A stretch of 64,000 nt of DNA from Glandiceps talaboti (Eukaryota; Hemichordata; Enteropneusta; Spengelidae). The position numbers and the translations under genes were made by a program. The DNA lies in the NCBI RefSeq assembly GCF_964340395.1, contig NC_135559.1, forward strand, positions 23,170,964 through 23,234,963, written 5' to 3'. This document shows positions 35,236-46,520 of this stretch, piece after piece (position 1 is the stretch's first letter; each line of letters starts with the position of its first letter). The notes under the pieces are model-generated. The model saw nothing but the letters and a program-made list of their open reading frames with translations. It ran no database searches and was not told where the DNA came from.

Positions 35236-35888
35236 TCATTCTCAATGACTTGTTATATCATTTCTATCGGTGCTGATAGCAAAGCTGGAACCCTTTGGCC
35301 TTGCACTTGACCTTCTTCCTGACTTCACATTTGACTTATCTTCCCTTCGTTGGGTTGCATGATTCAAATTGCCAAATACAGCTTTCGACATTACATCAGC
35401 CTCTCTCTGTACAAACTGCACATGGTCTCTGAACTCTACTGGCCTATGTATTGCAGCAGGTCATATGTCTTTCTTCGCCATTGTTCTCTCTCATTTTTGT
35501 ATGGCAATTTGTCAACCAGCATTTGTAAGTTCTTATGATAATCAAGTTCTTTCAGATGCACTTCCTCGTCCATCATATTCTCACATTTCGCAAGGAAGAC
35601 AGCAAACTTGCACATTGCTGTCTTGTCTTCAGCTTTGATATCTGGCCATAATTGTTCTGCCTCTTTGGTGTATGCCATACCTATAACATAGGAGTTCCCA
35701 AACTTTTTCTCCAGCAAGTCTCTGGCTCTTTTATATCCTCTATTTAGATCCATGTGGATGCAACTGGCAACAAATTCTCCTGGTTCATCTGCGGTGTACT
35801 GCTGCAGATAGTAGAGCCTGTCTTCATCACTTGATGTCTTTGCTTCAATTCTACTTTTAAATGCCATCACAAAGTCCCTGTATTTCAA
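35236..35888 (-). pseudogene. BEL/Pao gag, DUF1759-type domain
   Basis: The 150-residue minus-strand frame 35888-35436 reads YRDFVMAFKSRIEAKTSSDE, DRLYYLQQYT, GYKRARDLLEKKFGN, WPDIKAEDKTAMCKFAVFLA and LVDKLPYKNEREQWRRKTYD. This is the conserved gag core (Pfam DUF1759 type) upstream of the zinc knuckles. The basic tail toward 35290 degenerates before the 33369-35235 insertion. Likely part of the same dead element as the flanking frames. Confidence 0.85.
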
Positions 35889-36065
35889 TGGATCTCCTCT
35901 GAATACTGGTAGTGTTTGTGGTGGTAATTAGCCTGGTTGTTGCAATCCATAAATACTTTTATTAGTAATATAGTTCTGATGCTGCAAAACTGCTGAAAGG
36001 TCTGTTTGCATGGTGTTATAGTTACTGCCATGATTGCTGCCATTGTCATTGCTGTAAACAGGCAT

Positions 36066-36362
36066 TTATATATGTATGTTTTGGTCATTGTCCTGATGTA
36101 CATCTCTCCCTTGTGTAGATGAACATATATCAGATTGTTCTATGTCCTGTTCTTCATCTTCATATTGTTCATATGCCTTAATTTTAGCCTCTTCTTCAGC
36201 AATCTCAGCATTGACTGCTATAAACAGATCTTTTTTCCTTTGAATTTCTTCTTGTTGCCTGCGCAGCTTGGCTTCACATTCTTCCAAAGCTTGTCTTTCC
36301 TTCAGTGCTATAACCCTGGCTTTCAGTTCAGCCCTCTTGGCCACAGCACTAGCTAAAGACAT
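36066..36362 (-). pseudogene. BEL/Pao gag coiled-coil segment
   Basis: 98 residues, mostly charged helix: AELKARVIALKERQALEECE, KLRRQQEEIQRKKDLF, AEIAEEEAKIKAYEQYEDEE. Such coiled coils precede the gag core in BEL/Pao elements. The sequence between here and 35888 carries stops, and 36370-36640 is out of frame, so the full gag chain is broken. Confidence 0.65.
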
Positions 36363-36644
36363 ATTACTTCATTCACTAAGTCAACTTGATGTTCCACTAC
36401 CACCAGAACCATGGCATGCTTTCTTGATTTCTTATGCCCCTTTCTTCCTATATTTGAAATGCTATCATCTGGTTCCACATCAACTTCTGTTTTAACAGGA
36501 CTATTTGATTGCATTAACTGTCTCAACAGGCTCTGATTTCACAACTGGAAGTGAGTTCACAATCTGCTCCGAGGACGTCCTTAACTTGTTCCTCCGCTCA
36601 CAACTTGTTCTTGTTGAAAGTGCTGTTGTGCCTATGTAGCAGCG

Positions 36645-37139
36645 TTACCTTGATCTTCTATAACATGTTGATCTTCTGTACGCTCGGTATCTGGTGGAGC
36701 ACTTCTCTCTGCCTTGCTTTGCAGCCAATATGATTATATTAACCTTACTTCTGAATTCGTTGAATTCCTGCAACTTAGGAACTACCCATTTTGCATAGTC
36801 CGTTTTCTGCTTATCTTCATCCAGCTTACTGTGATATGCTTTATCTGCACCCTGTAGGTTAACATATGCCTGATCCCATTCAGCCAATTTTTCACTGACT
36901 GCCTCTACACTTTCTGCATTCTTCAGCAGAACCTGAATTTCATTTGTTCTTCCAGTTACCTGTCCACAGGCACCTGACCTTTGACCTTTTAGTCTTTTCC
37001 TTTCTTCCTCCAAGAATGCTAGCATTGGTTTGTGTGGCCTTTTGGGATCTTCAATTTCTCTCCCTACAGCACCAAGCTCAGCATACTGATCTGTTTCTTC
37101 GCCGTCCATGATGATATACAGTAGTTTACTGCCCCTCAA
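36645..37139 (-). pseudogene. BEL/Pao gag N-terminal segment
   Basis: 164 residues with an internal likely start at MDGEETDQYAELG (37109). Helical: PMLAFLEEERKRLKGQRSGA, AESVEAVSEKLAEWDQAY, YAKWVVPKLQEFNEFRSKVN. It lies first in the minus-strand order gag, protease, RT, integrase, which supports the assignment; the sequence itself has no diagnostic motif. No LTR could be delimited upstream of 37139. Confidence 0.6.
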
Positions 37140-37559
37140 TTTTCACAAATAAATAAGTTATTTGTGTGATCTTTCACCCCTTGTGTTATAAGATTACAAA
37201 GGGGGTGTCACTTTTCCAGTACGGATGTTATGTAACACACACAAGTCCAGTACTGACCTTCAGAATTCCAATGTCAGTTTACCTTTGAGTCTATTTGCCA
37301 AGTCCACAACACACGTTGATGAGTTTTCCCGCCAAAGTTCTGCCCAATTCTGTGTAACAAAGTCTTTCTGGAATAGAAACTCGCTGACGTCCTGAGAATT
37401 CGTTCTTCCACTTGTAGTACGTACTTTTACAATGCCCTCATAGGCTGCACTTGTAAATCAATTCATATGACTCAATTATTCAATAATCTGAGGTTTGTTG
37501 ACTTTGACCAATTAAATACTATAATAGCAAATCTGGCGTCTACAGTGTGATACTAACAA
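37140..37559. other. Possible 5' leader of the BEL remnant
   Basis: No frame. On the minus strand TGGCGGGAAAACTC (~37330) might be a primer site, but no LTR pair is visible to support it. Confidence 0.25.
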
Positions 37560-37871
37560 TGTCCGTATTGCCATCTTGGTTTTCAGTTTCATGTCTTGTG
37601 ATGATTGGATGATTGTCGAGAATGTTCACCTTTTTCACTAAATCCACATAGTCCTTCCCTACCCACACGGTGAAATTCTCCCACTGAATCATAACACCTG
37701 TGCACCCTTATTGAAAAATGTTAGAACTAAAAACTTGTTTTCTTTAGAAACTTTTCTGTCTTGAATCTCCTTACCATCTTTCCACAGTATCAGCATAGCC
37801 ATTCTACATCAGAATCAGGTAAGACTCCTTCCATTCTTGTTACATGTCCCTTCTCATGCAGTACGTGTTGG
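37560..37871 (-). pseudogene. Unidentified decayed coding stretch, downstream part
   Basis: Read on the minus strand across 40790-40714 and then 37871-37760, joined at a single TA, the frame LWIDASKHKYQHVLHEK continues to GHVTRMEGVLPDSDVEWLC without a stop. Farther on, 37690-37560 has VMIQWENFTVWVGKDYVDLV and KVNILDNHPIITRHETEN in another frame. I do not recognise the family. The WLC and following YCGK could be a zinc-binding turn. It may belong to a decayed transposon gene. It is interrupted by the element at 37874-40711. Confidence 0.4.
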
Positions 37872-37975
37872 TATCCCTTACAGAACTGACATGTATGTGA
37901 GAAGCATGTGAGAAGCATGTAGAATAACCATGCACATGCTTATTCTACATGCTTATAAGTATATAAGCATGTATG

Positions 37976-38262
37976 GGCAAATAAGCAGTCCATAAGCATG
38001 TGTATAGGCCGAATTATTTAAATGAGCTAAGTATGTGCATGCTTATACACATGCTTATTTTAAGCATGTGCATAATTTATACACATGCTTATTTAAGCAT
38101 GTACATTCTTGTGAATAAGCATGTGCATGCTTGTGAATAAGCATGTGCATGCTTGTGAATAACCATGTACATGTTTAAATAAACATGCAATATAAGCATG
38201 CACATACTTAGCTCATTTAAATAATTCGGCCTATACACATGTTTATGGACTGCTTATTGGTC
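37976..38262. repeat. Subterminal inverted repeat inside the TA element
   Basis: GCAAATAAGCAGTCCATAAG, ATAGGCCGAATTATTTAAAT and GAGCTAAGTATGTGCATG at 37976-38047 recur inverted at 38193-38262. Between them lie short GAATAAGCATGTGCATGCTT repeats. The AATAAGCAGTCC string also lies near the right tip (40686-40697). Confidence 0.85.
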
Positions 38263-38494
38263 AATAACCATGTACATGCTTGTGAATAAGTGTGTACATA
38301 CTTGTCAATAAGCATGTGAAAATTCTATACAGCACATGTGCTAGTTACTCTACATGCAGATTTTGACAAGTAATTCACCATTATTTAGTAAAAAGGTGCC
38401 AAATATGAACTCTGAGAGACCACAAACAGACCTGACATATATACTTCTGATAGCTTTCAGTTTGTGACAGAATACTGAAAGATGAGTTGTACTA

Positions 38495-39646
38495 GGCCCA
38501 CAGGCACTCGAATCAATCTGTATGATTCGGGGAGGAAAAATGAATATGAATAAGAGAAGGTATGAAGGTACTCAACATTTGAACTGCTGACCACCCTCAG
38601 CATAATGCTGGCCATCCTGAATTACGACATTTCATCACAAAATTTGTTATATAAATAAGTCATGATTCTAGCTAATGAATAGCTAAAAGGTACTAATTAA
38701 ATAATAACCTCTTGTTGCCATCGCTGCATACTTTGCCCTTTCGTCAAATCAGAAGCCACAAGTGTATGCTAATGAGGATCTGCAGTTCAAATGTTGAATA
38801 CCTTCATACCTTCTCTTAGGCCAGAAAAAAAACTGTTCAACAGGCAACATAACCCGACACATTGGGTAGGTAGGTCAATTTTTTTTGGGAGAAAGATAAT
38901 TATTACCGTGATTGCTACTGATTGGAAGGATACATCCTCAAAAATGCAAACTTTCTTGAAAATAAGACAATATAGGAGACCATTTAGAGGCATAAAATAT
39001 CAAACTAAAAACATAATTTAAAGTCTTACAAAGCTTGAATGTGGATTTAAAATACCAGAATTTAGAGACAATTATGACATACAGTACATTTTATCTGGCT
39101 ATGGAGTGTAATTGTTGTGGCAAAGCTGAAAGGTATTTTGCAGATGTGGTAAATGACTTCTCCTGAACTTTAATTTGATTCCAAAATAATCATGAATAAA
39201 GAAAGAGTAAAACATTTGAAGACTTTCAGACTTTTGATGGCCCAATGACTGCCCTTCCCATGGTCATAAAGTTTTGCTCATTTCGTTTAGTGAATATTGG
39301 ATATGCAACAGTTTAATTTTATCTCCATTCATGCTTGTATGCATCATCAGAGCCAAGTAAACCACTGATAGTACATAATTTGGAATTGACTCAAATGTAT
39401 ATTGTTACATGTACTATTCAGAAAATATAAAGAAATTCCCTTAATTTTGAAGCAAAGTGTGCATTTCACTGACATGCAAAGCCAGCATGAGGATATTTTG
39501 CCCATCACAAAAAAAAAATTTAAAAAAATGAAATGCCAAAAATATGGGTAGGTAGGGCCCCGTTGAACAGCTTTTTTTTCTGGCCTTATTCACTATACAT
39601 TTAAAAAAAAATCATACACCTTGATTTGAGTGCCTGTGACTCGGCC
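38495..39646. mobile_element. Nested ~1.15-kb inverted-repeat element
   Basis: GGCCCACAGGCACTCGAATC on the left matches the inverted GGCCGAGTCACAGGCACTCA on the right (39646 back). The arms continue through GAATAAGGCCAGAAAAAAAA and CTGTTCAAC (left, after removing the MITE: 38819-38843; right: 39561-39588). It contains no convincing gene. Confidence 0.65.
38553..38816. mobile_element. MITE inserted in the left arm of the nested element
   Basis: AGAGAAGGTATGAAGGTAC at the left and its inverse at the right form 37-bp arms including the flanking TA (38551-38587, 38782-38818) with one mismatch. TA at 38551-38552 and 38817-38818 is the likely target duplication. Removing it restores the outer arm. 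About 264 bp, non-coding. Confidence 0.8.
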
Positions 39647-40433
39647 ATGTGTCCCATAATCATAGTGATGGTCATGGAGCAGCTGGCTTACATTTGTAAA
39701 AAACCAAACGACTTGTGCACATGTAAAAATCAGTTTAACTCATTTATTTACAACCAAATTTTGAAACTATTAGTAATGAAAGTCAACAGTTTAAAAAAAG
39801 ATCGATAATAACAGGCTGAGGAGGAACTATACGGAAATCAAGGCCTACCGTAACTTATAATACATACATTGCAGTACATGTCACAGTGTGTATCCATGCT
39901 TGCATTTGCAGCTGTATCGACAATCACGTAAATGTCATAATCACAAGGGGTTGGTTGTATTGTAACCCTGATCAGTAATTGGTATGGTGTAACAGCTTTT
40001 GGTAAAGGTTCCACTGTTGTAAACATTTTGTAGTGTTGAAAATACGACTGATAACGCGAGCATGAATGTTGAATGTTCAAATTTCCGTGGACAATGCAGT
40101 AATGGCCGATATTTGAATTTCAACCAATAAGATCGCAGGAATCTGGTCACATGGGAAGCTATGAATATATTATGAAAATGAAGTAAACAAATATGGCGGC
40201 CTCCATGTCCAATGTGTTGTGGAACATATGACCTTGATTTTCAGATCGATTTCTCCCCAGTTTTCTTTCAAATACAGGTAAATTTAACATGAACAGTAAT
40301 CGGAGCCACTAAATTCAGCATTCACAATACTAATACCAATTCTTATCAAATGTATGCCCGGCAAAAGCGAGAAACAACACGTCATTGCATGACTTATATT
40401 GTACATGCACCCGGATCAAAGCATGTCTTGAAT

Positions 40434-40580
40434 TTACCATGTACATGTTAATGTTAGCTAAGCATGTGAAATAAGCTTGTACATTTTTAAGATTTACCAT
40501 GTACATGTTAATATTTGCTAAGCATGTGAAATAAGCTTGTACATTTCTAAGATTAGCCATGTACATGTTAGAGTTAGCAT
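40434..40580 (+). repeat. ~60-bp tandem repeat, about 2.5 units
   Basis: ACCATGTACATGTTAAT, GCTAAGCATGTGAAATAAGC and TTGTACATTT recur at 40436, 40496 and 40556. Part of the right subterminal zone of the TA element. Confidence 0.8.
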
Positions 40581-40713
40581 GTGGAACATTCATAAATAAG
40601 CATGCCGTCAACACACATGCTATGAAATACTTATTTTTACTGAAATAACCATGTGACATGCTTCTGACATGGTTACGAACTACTTAATAAGCAGTCCAGT
40701 TTTGTAAGGGATA

Positions 40714-40790
40714 TTTATGTTTTGATGCATCGATCCATAGTTTCAGTCTATATGTTCTAGTCTTGAATATTCCATATTAATGGGCACATG
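40714..40790 (-). pseudogene. Unidentified decayed coding stretch, upstream part
   Basis: Minus-strand frame TRTYRLKLWIDASKHK runs up to the insertion at 40713 and continues beyond the TA element at 37871. Upstream of 40790 the frame meets a stop; GSRINNHVPINMEYSR in the next frame suggests an earlier frameshift. Confidence 0.35.
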
Positions 40791-42724
40791 GTTATTAATT
40801 CTAGAGCCAGAAGGACGTTCTGAAACTTTAGAATTCTCTCAAATCCTTGGTTTCTGTACTCCATCATGGCTACATTCTATAGAACACCCCATGCAGGTAA
40901 AGCCTCAAGTCATTACCTGGAATGTGCTGTGGCCATGACAACATGTGTGTCCTTTAGATGATTGATTCTTGAGCCATCGATAGGCACAGGGTCTGGTCTG
41001 ACTCTGTGTCGATCGAATAAGTTGCTCTCTGCCTCATACATCTGTATGCTGCGACTGTCACATGCAGTTAGTCCACTCAGTAGACTGGGTAAATAAGGGT
41101 TCAGAGCGAGAGACTATGAAGTATAAAAATGTTTTTGAGGAAGGAATAATGTAGACGACCATTAATTACAATTATGACAGATACTCAACAATGTACAAAG
41201 ACAACTGTGAACACTGAACTGATCACAGATACTGATGCTATATATTTATGCACTGTGTTATGTCAAACACGATTCTGCAAATTTAACTTCAACTAGGATT
41301 TTTCTGTGTTGTCAAAAATTATAACAGATTCAAATACCCATTGCTTAAGTCTGGACATCATGCCCGATCATCAGTTTTGTGTTCAATTTTACTCAGAAAA
41401 CATTTTTAGTTAGTAGTTTGACATCTATATCGCATGACAATGAATAGACATGTTTTTGAAAATGGCAGGTAACAACATCACAAACTATCGCAAGATTTTG
41501 GAGTCTCCAACAGTAAGGTATAGCAAGTCTCATGTATCACGAGATTTTGTCCAGTTCCGTGTGACGTCTGACTACTTATCATAACTTTTTAGAGTTTTGA
41601 AAATGTACTTGTCATTTGATATTTACTTTGAAACAATTTTAGCTTTTCTTAGAAATTTAATCAAAATCTTGATTTTTTGTTTGAAAAAAAAATGATGTGC
41701 AAAGATTAAAATTAGTGTTTTAAATTGACTAAGCAAGAAAAGTGAGCTTTTTCATTTGCAACTTATGCGACAGCTACCATGATCCTTTGATATGCCAATT
41801 GTGTCCCAACCCTTAGGTAAATACATCTTATTTTCAAATATACTGAAGTATCCTTATATATACCTTTAGATAACCAAGCCCTTTATTATAAATTGAAAAA
41901 GCAGGTTTGTACAATTTGATATTACCTTTGAAGATGTAGTCAAAGTTATTGATAATATCAAGAATAAGATACTGGCCACTAATGGCACTATGTATACTTT
42001 CACAGTCAAAGAAAATTAGCCTATATTGTCTGTGACCACATGGTCAATTTATTGTGTTTGTATTGCATATGATTCTAGTATGGATGTATCTTCTCCACTA
42101 AGTTATGTAACCAATATTGCTGTCTATTTATTTTTGACTTATCAGGTCATGGGTCAGTTGACCTGATGTAATAAATGATATATATATATATATATATATT
42201 TGTAATTTAATGATGTGTACATAATAGTATTAATACATTATATATTTTGAGTACTGTTCTCTGAATTTCTGTAAATAAATACCTGTTATATTTATTTTGA
42301 AAAATAAACTGATTATTTTTGTATTAAATAAGGCTTTTGTGTTGTCCATCTTCTTCTCATCATTATCTCAAGTGAACTCACTTCAATAGAGTTATACGCA
42401 TGCATTGTGAAGTATGTGTGTGTTTGGGGTGAATAAAAGTGTTGGTGGTGTACAACATAATAATGGCTGATGACCACTTCATTATGTGTACCTGCAAGTT
42501 TGATGACTTTCAATCTTAGATAAATCACATACGTTGGGTGAAAACGACATCAGACAATTTGATGACAACTACATGTACATCATATATTTGATATAGACTA
42601 ACTCTGGAGGTAATTTGCGTGTGTGAATGGTCGACTCCGGAGAATCTGTGGATTATTTTACTGTGGAGGTTTTGGTCGATTCAGCTCCACAGATCCTCCG
42701 AAGGCAAGGATTAGCTTGTACTAA
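40791..42724. other. No recognised gene
   Basis: AT-rich DNA. Contains a small imperfect palindrome around 40975-41018 (ATCGATAGGCACAGGGTC and GACTCTGTGTCGATCGA), a (TA)n tract at 42176-42199 and an imperfect inverted pair at 42638-42703 (CCGGAGAATCTGTGGA and TCCACAGATCCTCCGA). Confidence 0.4.
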
Positions 42725-44545
42725 GTTTAGGGTGTGAACACTTTACGCCGGTGTAAGCGCCCTCATTCGGTGTATTACAGTCATTGCACTAATTTCCAGG
42801 ACAGCAAACTACTGATGTTGCCAGCTACATGTAGTTCTCAACATCACGTAATTACGTACAAGTATTGCTCGGTAGGATATTTTTTTGGGTTTGGTTTACT
42901 GAAATATTTCATAGCAGATGACTGATGTGCGAAGTGAAATTGATAACATATAGTGGGTTATTTCACCAGTGCCGTAAGTGTTTGGAAGTTGAGTATTGCG
43001 TGCATCATTTTTGACTTTTTTACCAGTGAATGTCTACGCCACACTAATTCCTCTGAAGATTTTTCAGTTCAAATAAATTGTACAGTAACAGACATGCACA
43101 CAGTGCACAGATCACATACGGAAGTGCAAATTCGCCGCCATAACAACGAAAGGCCTAGTGTGGGAAGTATTTCGGAAGGCAGAATTTGCCTGCTGTCTCG
43201 TTGCGATATTATTTATTTATTAGCGGGTTCACCATTTCCATCATTCCTACCTGGCTTACTAGCCGGAGAAAAGAAATTAGTTATTTGCCATTTACTCCCG
43301 GGGTTTACTTGTACTGAAACTGGCGGTGGTTCTCCACTGTGTAGGATATCTGCTGTACTATGTCGACATGTCAAACTATCATTATTTGAGAAGAGACGTT
43401 GAATGTCAGGGGCAAACGGGAGTAGAGAATGAAATTTATGAACCAGAAAATGGCAAAATTATGTTAAATAAATCAAAAGGCTTGCCGACAGTCATGTACA
43501 AGAAGAATGGTCCTATCAATATGTGTACACTGCTCATGTGAACGGTGTCCATTGCTATCTAATGGAAGTGTCAATCAAAATAATGTCAACAACGTTGTCT
43601 ATCTGTATTCTTTGATACATTCGGAGCCACAGTACATCAGTCCTGACAATGTCAATCAGGATATTTAGTGCGACATATAAATTACTTGCAAGTGTGACCG
43701 TCAAAATGAGTTGGTAAAAATTACCGACAATTTCTTAGGCAGGTTACTTTGTGAATAGCGTTTCAAGAAAATGCATGCATACCTACACCTATTTTTTATA
43801 CGGTGATATGGTGACCTAGGATATTTCTACTATACACATCTCAAACACTTTGTTGTTCTTATACCCATGACACAGCAAGCAGTCACCCCCTTCAGAAAGT
43901 ATATGTAGTAGTACTTGAAATTTGTCGCGGAATTTGTAATTGTGTATAAACATTGTAACATAAATACGGAAACTCCCGAGTCGGCATTCAGCAACATCAG
44001 TTACAAAATAAACGTGCGTCTCGGTAATTGTCAAGTGAACTCTCAATATTGCTCACTAATTAGCTGGCATCATCGTTAAGTTGCTGTCCATGAAATTAGT
44101 GCGATGACTGTAAACGAAATCACTGCCTGTTGGCTGCAGAAGTCACCTTTCGAATCAAGGTTTATATCAATCGTCACAGAGCATAGTACAACACGTCACT
44201 CGCTAATAGTAATACACCCATGGTCAACAACAGCGAAAGAGGTAACAACTGATGGGACTGAATTCAGAATTTGTATGATTAGAAAACACATGAATTCACG
44301 TTGGTCGACATGTCGACGTTAAGCATATTGCATGGCTTGTCGAAAGTTAAACTGGGCATCACGACGATGAGTGAAATTGTTAATATGCATGAGAAGACGT
44401 CTTCGCTTAATTCTCAAATGCATGAATGTATACAGCAATAAAAAACACAAGGCAGTCTCTACAACGTCAGCCATGTTGTTTACAGTGATCGCACTATGCA
44501 CTTATGTTGAGGGCGTTTACGCCAGCGGATAATGCAAGGGTGTCA
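42725..44545. other. Segment with related inverted ends, possible element
   Basis: TTTACGCCGGTGTAAGCGCC followed by CTCA near 42742 resembles the inverse of 44505-44530 (CTGGCGTAAACGCCCTCA). GTGTGAACAC also lies outside both. The longest frame, 42953-43402 (149 residues), begins with a hydrophobic stretch but has no recognisable domain and may be chance. GC is slightly higher than in the surroundings. Confidence 0.3.
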
Positions 44546-44649
44546 AATTCCATGTGTGAACACATACAGCTGATCCCCTCTGTTCACTAATCATTCTCAC
44601 CTATACGCCGAAGAAAAAAAAACACGAAAAAAGCAATATGAACATGCCT
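44546..44649. other. Spacer before satellite A
   Basis: Short unassigned sequence leading into degenerate first satellite units. Confidence 0.3.
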
Positions 44650-46520
44650 TTAAACTAATACAGACTGGGCTTGATAACGGCTAATTAAAATACTACAAAC
44701 TGAGTTGGTATATTATACTAAAGGAATACAAACTGAGTTGATATAGGCTACTTAAAGTAATACAAACTGAGTTGATATAGACTACTTAAAGTGATACAAA
44801 CTGAGTTGATATAGGCTAATTAAAGTAATGCAAACTGAGTTGATATAGGCCACTTAAAATAATACAAACTGAGTTGATATAGGCTACTTAAAGTAATACA
44901 AACTGAGTTGATATAGACTACTTAAAGTAATACAAACTGAGTTGATATAGACTACTTAAAGTAGTACAAACTGAGTTGATATAGGCTACTTAAAGTGATA
45001 CAAACTGAGTTGATATAGACTACTTAAAGTAATACAAACTGAGTTGATATAGACTACTTAAAGTAGTACAAACTGAGTTGATATAGGCTACTTAAAGTAA
45101 TACAAACTGAGTTGATATAGACTACTTAAAGTAATACAAACTGAGTTGATATAGACTACTTAAAGTAGTACAAACTGAGTTGATATAGACTACTTAAAGT
45201 AGTACAAACTGAGTTGATATAGACTACTTAAAGTAATACAAACTGAGTTGATATAGACTACTTAAAGTAATACAAACTGAGTTGATATAGGCTACTTAAA
45301 GTAATACAAACTGAGTTGATATAGACTACATAAAGTAGTACAAACTGAGTTGATATAGGCTACTTAAAGTAGTACAAACTGAGTTGATATAGACTACTTA
45401 AAGTAGTACAAACTGAGTTGATATAGACTACTTAAAGTAATACAAACTGAGTTGATATAGACTACTTAAAGTAGTACAAACTGAGTTGATATAGACTACT
45501 TAAAGTAGTACAAACTGAGTTGATATAGACTACTTAAAGTAGTACAAACTGAGTTGATATAGACTACTTAAAGTGATACAAACTGAGTTGATATAGACTA
45601 CTTAAAGTAGTACAAACTGAGTTGATATAGACTACTTAAAGTAATACAAACTGAGTTGATATAGACTACTTAAAGTAATACAAACTGAGTTGATATAGAC
45701 TACTTAAAGTAGTACAAACTGAGTTGATATAGACTACTTAAAGTAATACAAACTGAGTTGATATAGACTACTTAAAGTAGTACAAACTGAGTTGATATAG
45801 ACTACTTAAAGTAGTACAAACTGAGTTGATATAGGCTACTTAAAGTAATACAAACTGAGTTGATATAGACTACTTAAAGTGATACAAACTGAGTTGATAT
45901 AGACTACTTAAAGTAATACAAACTGAGTTGATATAGGCTACTTAAAAAAGTGATACAAACTGAGTTGATATAGACTACTTAAAGTAATACAAACTGAGTT
46001 GATATAGGCTAATTAAAGTGATACAAACTGAGTTGATATAGGCTACTTAAAGTAATACAAACTGAGTTGATATAGGCTACTTAAAGTAATACAAACTGAG
46101 TTGATATAGGCTACTTAAAGTAATACAAACTGAGTTGATATAGACTACTTAAAGTGATACAAACTGAGTTGATATAGGCTACTTAAAGTGATACAAACTG
46201 AGTTGATATAGACTACTTAAAGTAGTACAAACTGAATTGATATAGGCTACTTAAAGTAATACAAACTGAGTTGATATAGGCTACTTAAAGTAATACAAAC
46301 TGAGTTGATATAGACTACTTAAAGTAGTACAAACTGAGTTGATATAGGCTACTTAAAGTAATACAAACTGAGTTGATATAGGCTACTTAAAGTAATACAA
46401 ACTGAGTTGATATAGGCCACTTAAAGTAATACAAACTGAGTTGATATAGGCTACTTAAAGTAATACAAACTAAGTTGATATAGACTGCTTAAAATTCTAC
46501 AAACTGAGTTGATTATATAT
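44650..46520 (+). repeat. Satellite A, 34-bp unit, ~55 copies
   Basis: Units contain AAACTGAGTTGATATAG followed by A/G-CTACTTAAAGT and one of AAT, AGT or GAT before AC. Homogeneous in the centre, degenerate at both edges (44650-44730, 46460-46520). No coding meaning. Confidence 0.97.

Larger units (their letters stand above)
37874..40711. mobile_element. 2.84-kb DNA transposon with TA target duplication
   Basis: Tips TCCCTTACAGAACTG (37874-37888) and, inverted, TCCCTTACAAAACTG (40711 back), flanked by TA on both sides (37872-37873, 40712-40713). Removing the element plus one TA reopens a reading frame across the junction, strong support for these borders. Both subterminal zones are packed with ATAAGCATGTGCATGCTTAT-like sub-repeats (37900-38340, 40430-40660), typical of transposase-binding arrays. 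No transposase frame is present. TA duplication fits the Tc1/mariner superfamily among others. Confidence 0.75.

Noticed and set aside
42953-43402. 149-codon frame with hydrophobic start as a secreted protein gene
   Set aside because: No recognisable domain, no supporting structure, and length within what chance allows; only mentioned in the segment entry.
44650-46520. CRISPR-like array of 34-bp repeats
   Set aside because: The repeats are head-to-tail without unique spacers, in a eukaryotic context with no cas genes.
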